A DNA stretch of 43,067 nt, taken from contig QHZB01000187.1 of NCBI GenBank assembly GCA_003224525.1, forward strand, positions 1-43,067, given 5' to 3'. This document shows positions 25,242 to 32,540 of this stretch, piece after piece (positions within the stretch are counted from its first letter, which is position 1; every line of letters starts with the position of its first letter). The translations under genes and the position numbers were made by a program. Source of the DNA: Acidobacteriota bacterium (lineage in GTDB: Bacteria; Acidobacteriota; Terriglobia; Acidiferrales; UBA7541). The notes under the pieces are model-generated. The model searched no databases, was not told where the DNA came from, and worked only from the letters and a program-made list of their open reading frames with translations.

Positions 25242-25982
25242 ATGTTTGGGTTGAGCTACCTTTTCTATCCGTGGGGCTTCATCGTGCAAGGACTGGCGAT
25301 CGTGCACTTCGTGCGGCGACGGCCAGAGAACTATTGGTTCTACATTATTTTCTTCGGCGGGTTCCTGGGAGCGAGTGTGTATATCGTCGCGGAAGTGCTG
25401 CCGGATTTGGGGTTGTTGCGGGCCGTGTTTCAGGGGTTTGGACGAAGGTCGCGCATCCAGAAGGTGGAGACGGCGATTCTGGATAATCCGTCGCCGGCAA
25501 ATTACGAAGAACTGGGAGAGCTTTACAAAGATCAAGGGCAATTTGAAAAGGCGCGCGATGCGTTCAATCATGCGATCACCGGGCGAAGCGATTCGATCTA
25601 TACGTTCTATTCGCGGGCGCAATCATCGCTCGGAATGAAGGACGTAGCGGCGGCGATTCCGGACCTGGAGCGAGTGGTCGGGGGCGACCGCAAGTTCGAT
25701 TATTACCGAGCGGCGGGACTGCTAGCGAACGCGTATGCACAAACCGGTCAACTGGAACGCGCCGATCAGCTTTTTGCGGAGGTCACGCAGATTTCGACGA
25801 CTCCGGAGACGCTTTATAACTACGCGGGTTTTCTGAAAACGGCGAACCGACGGGAAGAGTCGCGCGAGTGGGCGCAGAAGTTGCTCGCAAAGAAGCGGAC
25901 ATTGCCGCGGTATATGCAGAGGCGCGAGCGGCCGTGGTTCCGCAAGGGCAAGGCGCTGCTGAAGGAACTGGCCGGCGCGTGA
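25242..25982 (+). CDS. Membrane-anchored tetratricopeptide-repeat protein
   Basis: This 246-aa protein has two N-terminal membrane segments (about 7-22 and 32-55, with a short positively charged VRRRPEN loop). A cytoplasmic region of about four TPR-like helical pairs follows (NYEELGELYKDQGQFEKARDAF, YRAAGLLANAYAQTGQLERADQLF). The layout resembles the PLD nuclease N-terminal-like membrane module joined to TPRs; the function is unknown. ATG 25242 is chosen over an in-frame TTG at 25224, where the frame opens. It may be an assembly scaffold. Confidence 0.78.
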   Translation: MFGLSYLFYPWGFIVQGLAIVHFVRRRPENYWFYIIFFGGFLGASVYIVAEVLPDLGLLRAVFQGFGRRSRIQKVETAILDNPSPANYEELGELYKDQGQFEKARDAFNHAITGRSDSIYTFYSRAQSSLGMKDVAAAIPDLERVVGGDRKFDYYRAAGLLANAYAQTGQLERADQLFAEVTQISTTPETLYNYAGFLKTANRREESREWAQKLLAKKRTLPRYMQRRERPWFRKGKALLKELAGA

Positions 25983-26412
25983 GGGGTCGCGGCTCACCGG
26001 GGAATGTAGAGAACAGAGATCGTTCGATGCCCTCAGGTCGCTCAGGATATGCAGCATCCTCATCGGCGTTGAAAAGAGATTCCTCACTCCGGATGCTCGC
26101 TCGGGGCCGACACCCTTCGTCGGACGTCTAGTTAACCATAACCTGCCCCTTATGTTTTTCATCAGTGTCTTTAAGGGCCTGCGGCCCGCGAAACCTCATG
26201 AAAATCACTTAGAGGTAAGATCGCAACGGCTCGGGCGCGGCGAGGTCGATACAACAATGGAGAAGTCGAAGCTGCGACCCTGTCTGATCCGGAGCGTGCG
26301 TGATTGAGCGAATAATTGGGCGTCGTTGTCTTCCCCTGGGGAAGCGGCGATAGCCCGTGAGCCTGGTTAAGGTATCCGCAGCACGCTCTCCGCTCCGGGC
26401 CAGGGGGAAGTG
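25983..26412. other. Intergenic DNA and probable non-coding left end of an IS110 element
   Basis: The first 200 bp hold no credible gene. From about 26220 the sequence is strongly structured: GGAGCGTGC at 26291-26299 can pair with GCACGCTCTCC at 26381-26391, enclosing a CTTCCCC/GGGGAAG hairpin at about 26330. IS110 elements carry a bridge RNA in a non-coding end of this size next to the transposase start, so this may be a relic of that RNA. Confidence 0.4.
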
Positions 26413-27425
26413 ATGTCCTACGGAATAGCTGGAACGGGAATCGATGTTCATAAAAGCGATGTATGTTTGGCAGCAACCCCGAACAACTACGATCGCTCGC
26501 GGCATGGTTGATCGGGCAAGAGGCCGAGGAAGTAGTCATGGAATCGACGGCACAATATTGGAAACCGGTGTGGGGAGTGCTGGGAAGGTATTGGAATCCG
26601 ATACGCGAGAAGCGAGAAGGCGCAAGACAGAGGTCCGGAACGTTGCATCTGGCGCAGGCGCAGTCCAATCGCGGACGACGGGGACGCAAGAGGGATTTCC
26701 CCGATGCCGAACGCCTGGTGAAGCGGCTGGTGGCCGGAACTTGACTCTGAGCTTTGTGCCCGATGCCGAGCAACGTCTGTGGCGTACGGTAACGCGCAAG
26801 AAGTACCAGTTGAGGTGCGATCGGGTGCGGCTCTGCAGAACCAATTGGAGTCTGTTCTGGAACAGGCCCATATCCAGTTGTCCAGCTTCGTCTCCGATCT
26901 GCTGGGCCTCAGTGCCCGGCGGATGCTGAAGGCGCTCGCCGGAGGTGAAACCAACCCAGCCGCTCTGGCCGCTTTGGCGGATGAGCGCTTGCGCGCCACT
27001 CCGGAACAGTTGTGCGACGCGCTCGGTGCCTGTACGGAGTTGAAGGCCTTCTACCGGCGGCTGCTGAAGATGGCGTTGGAGGAGTTGCGATTGATCGACG
27101 AGCAGATCGGCGAACTGGACAAGGAGATGGCCAATTTGCTCAGCCAGCACCAGGATGCAGTCGAGCGGCTGGCGGAGGTGCCCGGTCTGGGAGTGGACTC
27201 AGCGCAGCAGATCATTGCGTCGGCCCTACCGCAGCGACCTTTCCCTCCGAGAAATGTCTCTCCTCGTGGGTCGGTGCTTGCCCGGGCGACGACGAGAGCG
27301 CAGGTGTGAACTACAGCCACCGGTCTCCGAAGGGCAACCGCCACATGCGGCGATTACTCAATCAGGCGGCCAACGCCGCAGTTAGAACCGAAGGAAGCAT
27401 CTTCGAGATTGTCCACAGGAGTTAA
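26413..27425 (+). pseudogene. Degenerate IS110-family transposase
   Basis: Fragments in three frames together spell an IS110 DEDD transposase of about 335 residues. They are GTGIDVHKSDVCLA (first Asp), VVMESTAQYWKPVWGVL (Glu), KRDFPDAERLVKRLV (two Asp), LTLSFVPDAEQRLWRTVTRKK, a coiled helical middle region, VERLAEVPGLGVDSAQQII, and the C-terminal SWVGACPGDDESAG (catalytic Ser region) with SPKGNRHMRRLLNQAANAA. At least four frameshifts or stops separate these pieces, so the element cannot make its transposase. It lies about 130 bp from tRNA-Cys. Confidence 0.88.
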
Positions 27426-27555
27426 TGCAAAATCGGGCGTAGCTCGAATCACCAAACGAACTCGGGAACGTGCGGAGGACTCAGGACCAGGGGAACTACC
27501 CTGGTTTACCCGAATAAAACTGTATCACATAGCTATCGAAAGTCAAGAGGGATTT

Positions 27556-27629
27556 TGGAGGCGCGAGGCGGAATCGAACCGCCGATAATGGTTTTGCAGA
27601 CCATTGCCTTACCACTTGGCGACCGCGCC
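27556..27629 (-). tRNA. tRNA-Cys (GCA)
   Basis: The minus strand folds into a full cloverleaf: acceptor GGCGCGG paired with the 3' CGCGCC side (one G-U), D-arm, anticodon loop CTGCAAA (anticodon GCA), T-arm GGTTCGATTCC, discriminator U73 (the tRNA-Cys identity base) and an encoded CCA. It lies about 330 bp downstream of the sulfurtransferase on the same strand. Confidence 0.97.
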
Positions 27630-27639
27630 ACCGGACTGA

Positions 27640-27957
27640 AAAATTGTCAGTTCTCAGTAATCAGTTATCAGTCAGAAAAAGAATGCGCCGAAGCTTCCGT
27701 TCTGCGCTCGCAAACTCTTGGTTATGAACTCTCCTTTTTCATTCCGAATGGTTTTCGGTTGTCAGTTCTCTGTTGGCAGTCATAAAGAAGAATGCGTGAA
27801 TGCTTCTTTACTGCAACTGTCAACTCTGTCTTCCTTAGTGAAAAGTTCTCCTAATTAGATCTTTGAGCCGAGATGGGGCACAGCATGCTGCGCTCCGACA
27901 AATCTATGCCGCTCGCCTCGGTGGCGGGTCTAAAGACCCGCCACTACGAAGACAGGC
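27640..27957. repeat. Repeat-rich intergenic stretch between tRNA-Cys and the sulfurtransferase
   Basis: Two imperfect direct copies of a TTGTCAGTTCTC...CAGTCA...AAGAATGCG unit start near 27646 and 27757. A degenerate GGGGCACAGCATGCTGCGCTCC palindrome is at 27875-27896, and a 24-bp hairpin (GTGGCGGGTCT, AA, AGACCCGCCAC) is at 27921-27944. The last lies just after the sulfurtransferase stop and may help end transcription. No coding sequence is visible. Confidence 0.6.
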
Positions 27958-28842
27958 TTACTTGGCGGTGGCGGCTAGCTGAGGTTGGGCGGCACGGGCT
28001 TCGTTGACGATGGGGGCGCCGATCAGGTTGCCCCATTCGGTCCAGGAGCCGTCGTAGTTACGAACCTGGTTGAAGCCCAGCAGATACTTGAGGACGAACC
28101 AAGTGTGCGAGCTACGCTCGCCGATGCGGCAGTAGGCGATGACTTCATCTTTGCCGGTAATGCCCTTGGACTCGTAGAGTTTTTTCAAGTCGTCGAAGGA
28201 CTTGAAGGTGCCATCTTCGTTAGAGGCCTGAGCCCAAGGGATATTCGCGGCCTGGGGAATATGGCCGGCGCGCTGGGCGGTTTCGGTCATGCCCGGAGGG
28301 GCGATGATCTTGCCGGTGAATTCATCCACAGAGCGAACGTCAACGAGTTGACCGGGCTTGCGCCCATCGAGGATGGCGAAGACTTCTTCCTTGCGAGCGC
28401 GAAGGGAATCGTCGGTGCCGGAGACGTGATAGGACGCGGGCGTGACGTTTGCGGGATCCTTGGTGACCGGGCGCTTTTCTTCGAGCCATTTCTTGCGGCC
28501 GCCGTTGATGAGGCGGACGTCCCTGTGGCCGTTCAGCTTCAATTGCCAAAGGGCGTAGGCAGCAAACCAGTTGTTGTTGTCGCCATAGAGAAGAATCGTA
28601 ACGTTATTGGAAATGCCGGAGGCGCTGAGAAGTTTTTCGAGGGTGGACTTGTCGATCAGATCGCGGCGGATGTTGTCCTGGAGCTGAGTCTGCCAGTTCC
28701 AGCCGACGGCGCCGGGGATGTGTCCCTGGTCGTAGGCGGTGGTGTCCACGTCGACTTCAACGAAGCGGAGATTGGGGGAATTGAGATTTTGCGCGGCCCA
28801 ATCGGTTGAAACCAGAACTTCGGGATGTTTGTAGTCGGACAT
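27958..28842 (-). CDS. Sulfurtransferase (thiosulfate/3-mercaptopyruvate, rhodanese family)
   Basis: The 294-aa protein is a tandem-rhodanese sulfurtransferase that moves sulfane sulfur from thiosulfate or 3-mercaptopyruvate to an acceptor. The N-terminal inactive domain shows VEVDVDTTAYDQGHIPGAV. The C-terminal active domain has LVDVRSVDEFTG, AGHIPQAANIPW and the active-site cysteine C238 in AYCRIGERSSHTW (loop CRIGERS). AAAAGGAG lies 5 nt before the ATG. The 206-nt leader holds a Cys-rich small ORF, a terminator and an alternative pairing, so expression is probably set by cysteine supply through attenuation. Confidence 0.94.
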   Translation of the reverse strand: MSDYKHPEVLVSTDWAAQNLNSPNLRFVEVDVDTTAYDQGHIPGAVGWNWQTQLQDNIRRDLIDKSTLEKLLSASGISNNVTILLYGDNNNWFAAYALWQLKLNGHRDVRLINGGRKKWLEEKRPVTKDPANVTPASYHVSGTDDSLRARKEEVFAILDGRKPGQLVDVRSVDEFTGKIIAPPGMTETAQRAGHIPQAANIPWAQASNEDGTFKSFDDLKKLYESKGITGKDEVIAYCRIGERSSHTWFVLKYLLGFNQVRNYDGSWTEWGNLIGAPIVNEARAAQPQLAATAK

Positions 28843-28882
28843 TGCTTTCTCCTTTTGCGTTCAGCTTGGAAAATCGTTTGAT

Positions 28883-28928
28883 CCAAAAACAAAAAACCCA
28901 CCTGCCAGTTCGTTTCTGGCGGTGGGCT
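28883..28928 (-). terminator. Attenuator (intrinsic terminator) in the sulfurtransferase leader
   Basis: On the minus strand, CCCACCGCCAG (28926-28916), loop AAACGAA and CTGGCAGGTGGG (28908-28897) form an 11-bp GC-rich stem with one bulged A. A T6-G-T5 tract follows. It lies about 40 nt before the sulfurtransferase start. Its 5' arm, AGCCCACCGCCAGA (28928-28915), can pair instead with TCTGGCG-C-GGGGGGCT (28982-28967) at the end of the small ORF, giving an antiterminator. Confidence 0.85.
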
Positions 28929-28964
28929 GAAGAACTCTTGAGGCTAAATCAACTCTTTAGAAGC

Positions 28965-29048
28965 TTAGCCCCCCGCGCCAGAAGACACACGCATACAGCA
29001 CGTACAACAGATACAGAGCTGCGCGTTCTTCTGGGGGAAAAATGACAT
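28965..29048 (-). CDS. Cys-rich leader peptide (27 aa) of the sulfurtransferase attenuator
   Basis: The small ORF has 27 codons plus TAA. Its centre reads QLCICCTCCM: five cysteine codons within seven (TGT ATC TGT TGT ACG TGC TGT). A promoter places transcription start at or next to the A of ATG 29048, so the message is probably leaderless; an in-frame ATG at 29063 overlaps the promoter. The last codons form one arm of an antiterminator. In the inferred model, a ribosome stalled on Cys codons leaves that arm free and the gene is on; a ribosome that reaches the stop covers it and the terminator forms. Polycysteine leaderless attenuators are established in mycobacteria; this would be an independent or widespread example. 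Confidence 0.82.
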   Translation of the reverse strand: MSFFPQKNAQLCICCTCCMRVSSGAGG

Positions 29049-29054
29049 ACTTAA

Positions 29055-29083
29055 AGCATACATGAGAGTCGGAGAATTGGCAA
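29055..29083 (-). promoter_or_regulatory. Promoter of the sulfurtransferase leader
   Basis: On the minus strand, TTGCCA (29083-29078), a 17-nt spacer and TATGCT (29060-29055) match sigma70 boxes well. The predicted start site is at about 29048, the first base of the Cys-rich ORF. Confidence 0.65.
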
Positions 29084-29681
29084 TAGTACTTGGGTGAGAG
29101 GGTGAGAGGTGGCTGGCGGTGCTGCGGAGGGCTGCGGAGGGGGTTGGTCTTCTTCTATTTACCGTTGGACTGGCATTCGCGGTCCCCTTAGCGGTGGCGG
29201 AGGGACAGGATACTGAGTCAACAGTCTTATTACGACTCGCCGGCTCGGTGTGTGGGTGAATTGGGATCGGTCGCTAGGATTGCGCTCTCCGTGTTCGCTG
29301 AACTGTACTTCCTTGCACACGCGTGCATCAGCGAATTTCGTTCACCAGACTGAGGCAGGGCCGCAAACTGCTCGAGCTTTTCGGTTCGGTAGGGGGAATG
29401 AGATCCGCCATAGACTGCACAGAATTTTCCTTAGGGACAATCAGTTTTTGGTTTTACGATTTCGCCGCGACCGTCGGAAAGGCCCTGCACTCAAAACCCG
29501 ACTGGAGCATTGCATATTGGCGGGATTGCCTGTACGTTATCAGTCGACCGGGAAGTCAAAATGGAAATTCCGGTCAACCCAGCCTAGTGAGACGCCGTGG
29601 ATCCCCGGCAGGCTCGCAAGTTTAACAAAGACTGCGCCCTCGCCTACCTCTTTCTCACTCAAACAATCACAGGAGAATCGC
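29064..29681. other. Gene-poor stretch upstream of the DUF3011 gene
   Basis: It holds the minus-strand leader promoter at its left edge and a tandem GCTGCGGAGG duplication at 29121-29140. An open frame continuous with the DUF3011 gene runs through 29250-29681, but its composition is unlike protein and the true start has its own ribosome site. Confidence 0.45.
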
Positions 29682-30632
29682 ATGCGAATTTGCCGGATTA
29701 TTTTTGTTTTGGTGGCGGCCTTCTTCCCATTTGGCCGTGGGGCATTGGCTAGGCAGGCACCGCAGGAGCGCCAGGCCCAGATCATTCCGTGTTCTTCAAA
29801 TGACGGGGAGAAGCACTACTGCACGGCGGACACCAGGTACGGCGCGCGACTGGTGCGACAGCGCAGCCAAGCGCTGTGCAAAGAGGGCGAATCGTGGGGC
29901 TACGACGAAGAAGGAATCTGGGTGGACAAGGGATGCGGCGGTGAGTTTACTTTGGGGCGCGGCGACGACGGCGGCGATGCCCGCGGCGAGGGTGGTGGAG
30001 GGATGATAACGTGCGCGTCGGACAATGGCCGGCGAAGAGTTTGCCCGGCGGATACCAGCAACGGCGTGCAGCTCATGAGACAACGGAGCGACGCGAAGTG
30101 CAAGGAAGGCTCCTCTTGGGGACACGATACTCACGGAATTTGGGTGGATAAAGGATGCGAGGCGGATTTTGTGGTGGGCGTTCCGGGGCATCCGACCGGG
30201 TCCGGGAAAGCCGGGGGCAAGAGCCAGAGGATAAGCTGTGATTCGTTCGACGGGAGAAAGAATTATTGCGACGCGGATACGCAGGGGGCCAAGGTGCAGC
30301 TGACGAGACAGATAGGCACGGCGCAATGCATTGAAGGCGCGACCTGGGGATCCGATCGCAGGGGCGTTTGGGTGGATCGGGGTTGCAACGGGGAGTTCCT
30401 GGTTCAGCCGGGAAGCCAATTAGGCGCGGGGGATTCTTCGGGGAAGAGTTGCGCGAAGACGGTGGGCAAGCGGGTGGCGGATGAGTTGGAGAGGCAGTGC
30501 CTGCAAGTATCGCCGGCAACGCATTCACCGTGCAACACGCAAAACTCGTGTAAGCTGATGGAGGACGAAATTCAGCGAGGATGCGGATTGTTGGGCGCGA
30601 ATGCGCCGGCATTCTGTGGTGAGAAAAAATGA
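29682..30632 (+). CDS. Secreted protein with three DUF3011 repeats
   Basis: This 316-aa exported protein has a signal peptide (about 1-24) and three DUF3011 units of about 58 residues (34-92, 108-166 and 183-241). Each has four cysteines and the pattern CxSxDG...C.AD....QL.RQ....C.EG..WG.D..G.WVD.GC. Gly-rich linkers separate them. A C-terminal segment with several cysteines (about 262-316) follows. The even cysteines suggest disulfides in the periplasm or outside the cell. The function is unknown; such proteins may bind surface polymers. AGGAGA lies 6 nt before the ATG. Confidence 0.9.
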   Translation: MRICRIIFVLVAAFFPFGRGALARQAPQERQAQIIPCSSNDGEKHYCTADTRYGARLVRQRSQALCKEGESWGYDEEGIWVDKGCGGEFTLGRGDDGGDARGEGGGGMITCASDNGRRRVCPADTSNGVQLMRQRSDAKCKEGSSWGHDTHGIWVDKGCEADFVVGVPGHPTGSGKAGGKSQRISCDSFDGRKNYCDADTQGAKVQLTRQIGTAQCIEGATWGSDRRGVWVDRGCNGEFLVQPGSQLGAGDSSGKSCAKTVGKRVADELERQCLQVSPATHSPCNTQNSCKLMEDEIQRGCGLLGANAPAFCGEKK

Positions 30633-31103
30633 TAGGTCGGCGAGTCTCGGCAGCTCAAGTGGGACTTGAAGCTCGCGACTGAGTCTTTGGGGCGAGAGTT
30701 TCGAGCGCTAATCCCTCACGTGTACGGACGGCACGCGGGGAGCCCGGGTAATAGAAGACAAGGCCAAGAGCTGTTGATCGAGCCTGAGATGGGCTGTACC
30801 TGACCAAAATCCCAAATTGCTAAATAAATGAGTAAAATGCGAAGGTGCCGTAACAACGTCACGTTGGGTTGAAAACTGCTCAGTGCGGTTTTCGGTAAGC
30901 ACAGGCATCCACTTAACAGCCGAGCAGCCAACCTATCGAATCTTGATAGCTGGCGCTCATAGAGGGAGGTTAGCAGGTTGCGATGAACTCTGGCAAATCA
31001 CTTTCTCTCCCTCTTTTCATTTTTTGCTTCCGATTCGATACAATTTGCAGCAATTCGTATGACAATTTCATGAGAACCGGTTTCGCCCAATTACACTGAA
31101 AAA
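30633..31103. other. Intergenic DNA with a transposase-end fragment
   Basis: About 470 bp without a gene. At 30850-30910 the minus strand carries a fragment reading PVLTENRTEQFSTQ that matches the one at 32375-32440, including an exact 17-bp TTTTCGGTAAGCACAGG (30889-30905 and 32418-32434 on the plus strand). The remainder shows no clear signal. Confidence 0.5.
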
Positions 31104-31661
31104 TCAGCAGTCGACACTCGACTTGTCGAGGGGATACGTGATGCGACTAGCTCGGACACGTGCAAGAGAATTGATTGAATGAACCTGGAGACGTTTCCCG
31201 CTCAAGATGTGTTCAACGCGGACCCCGCGCACGGTAAGCGCGTCGGCGATGAGTGAACGGTGGCAGCGCCACGGAACCGCTTCCGCACACATGATTGCAC
31301 TCCGCCTCTGCCCGGCCAATTTCAACAATCGGTGTAACCCTGCTTCGAATTCCGGGGTCTGCATATAATCAGCAAAGCCGCGAAATGAGGTATTGCGCCA
31401 GCCCATATTCGGAGAATCGCGTTGCGCATGGCGCAAACCCCCGAGCTTTCGCAAATGCACGTAGCCGATCCTCGCGGCTCGCAGCTTTGTCGACAGGGTC
31501 TCCCGGTCGAACTGCGGGTTGTGTCTCGATCGAGGGATACTGCGTATGTCTATGACGCGCTTGACGCGGTGCGCCCGCAGAAGATCGAGGAAGTCTTTCC
31601 ATGAGCGATTCGAATGCCCAATCGTCAAGACACAGGGCTCTTCGATCTTGACCTTTCTCAC
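31104..31661 (-). CDS. DUF488 family protein
   Basis: The product of about 185 aa opens with the DUF488 signature LTIGHSNRSWKDFLDLLRAH, followed by VIDIRSIPRSRHNPQFD, LGGLR, the FADYM region and the conserved CAEAVPWRCHR motif near the C-terminus. The family has no settled function; the paired cysteine and histidine motif suggests a metal or nucleic-acid role. A GTG at 31661 after AGGAAAAGG is preferred; an ATG at 31715 lacks a ribosome site. It lies alone between mobile-element fragments. Confidence 0.83.
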   Translation of the reverse strand: MRKVKIEEPCVLTIGHSNRSWKDFLDLLRAHRVKRVIDIRSIPRSRHNPQFDRETLSTKLRAARIGYVHLRKLGGLRHAQRDSPNMGWRNTSFRGFADYMQTPEFEAGLHRLLKLAGQRRSAIMCAEAVPWRCHRSLIADALTVRGVRVEHILSGKRLQVHSINSLARVRASRITYPLDKSSVDC

Positions 31662-31740
31662 GACGATTACCCTTTTCCTACTGACCCGTGGCAGGCAACG
31701 ACCACAACATTTCAAATCATCGTCGCATGACCCGAACCGG

Positions 31741-32124
31741 CTACAACGACTTCAGGTATTCGACCAGATCATGGGCCTGCTTGTCATTCAGACCCAGCCC
31801 GAAAAAGCCGTTGTAGTGCTGGACCACATCATTGAGCGTTGCAAAGCGTCCGTCATGGAAGAAACCACCCTTCGTGTGGGCCCAGAGGCCCTTGAGGGGA
31901 GCGGTGCGGTAGCGCTTGTCCGGCGCACGGTTGGCCTGAAAATCGTCGATTCCGATCTCTTCTGGCGTGTGCATATTCCACCCAGGCTCGCTAAACAGCA
32001 ACGAAACATGGCACGTTGCACACTTCGCTTGGCCTTCGAAAAGCTCCTTGCCGCGAGCCGCCGCGTCTTCATCGAAGCTCCCCTTCGGCGGCTTCGGAGC
32101 AGGAATGCCAAGCTGATTTAACGA
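31741..32124 (-). pseudogene. C-terminal fragment of a di-heme cytochrome c peroxidase-like gene
   Basis: About 127 residues match the end of CcpA/MauG-type di-heme peroxidases: a heme site CATCH, then WNMHTPEEIGIDDFQANRAP, APLKGLWAHTKGGFFHDGRF and the final LNDKQAHDLVEYLKSL. The N-terminal heme domain and signal peptide are missing. The frame upstream of about 32124 is unrelated. It is a truncated remnant in the mobile-element-scarred segment. Confidence 0.75.
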
Positions 32125-32540
32125 GGCACCTCCCCGACTCCCTAACTGATCACGAGGATGGCAAACGCCAAGATCTCGAACCACTGCCAGGATCCGACGC
32201 GGGGCACTTCGCGTCGCTATGAGTTGTCGGTGAGGGCAGCCGTAGGTGCCACGCGGAATCGCATCCTCCGTCAATTGTTAACTGACTAGTTAATTATACC
32301 TATGTTGATACCATCCACGGCGAATACCTTGAAATAAATGATTTTCAGAAAGATGAAATTGGAGCAGGCTAACCAGGAGATCGGAATGTTACATTGGGCT
32401 GAAACGGCTGGATTGAATTTTCGGTAAGCACAGGTCATGCGGGGGCTGTTGTCGTAGTGAGAAGCCTCCCGGGAATAACATGGGCCGGTTTCGTGTCTAC
32501 AGTAATTGTTGTAGCCAACTCCGGATCAGGACGGGAAGCA
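32125..32540. other. Intergenic DNA upstream of the TlpA-like gene
   Basis: It contains an AT-rich inverted repeat TTAACTGACTAGTTAA near 32278-32293 (possible operator) and the second copy of the transposase-end fragment (32375-32440), whose minus strand reads VLTENSIQPFQPNVTFRSPG and then stops. No gene is visible. Confidence 0.5.

Noticed and set aside
27640-27850. CRISPR-like array from repeated CAGTTCTCAGT words
   Set aside because: Units are short, irregular and lack uniform spacers; they are low-complexity intergenic repeats.
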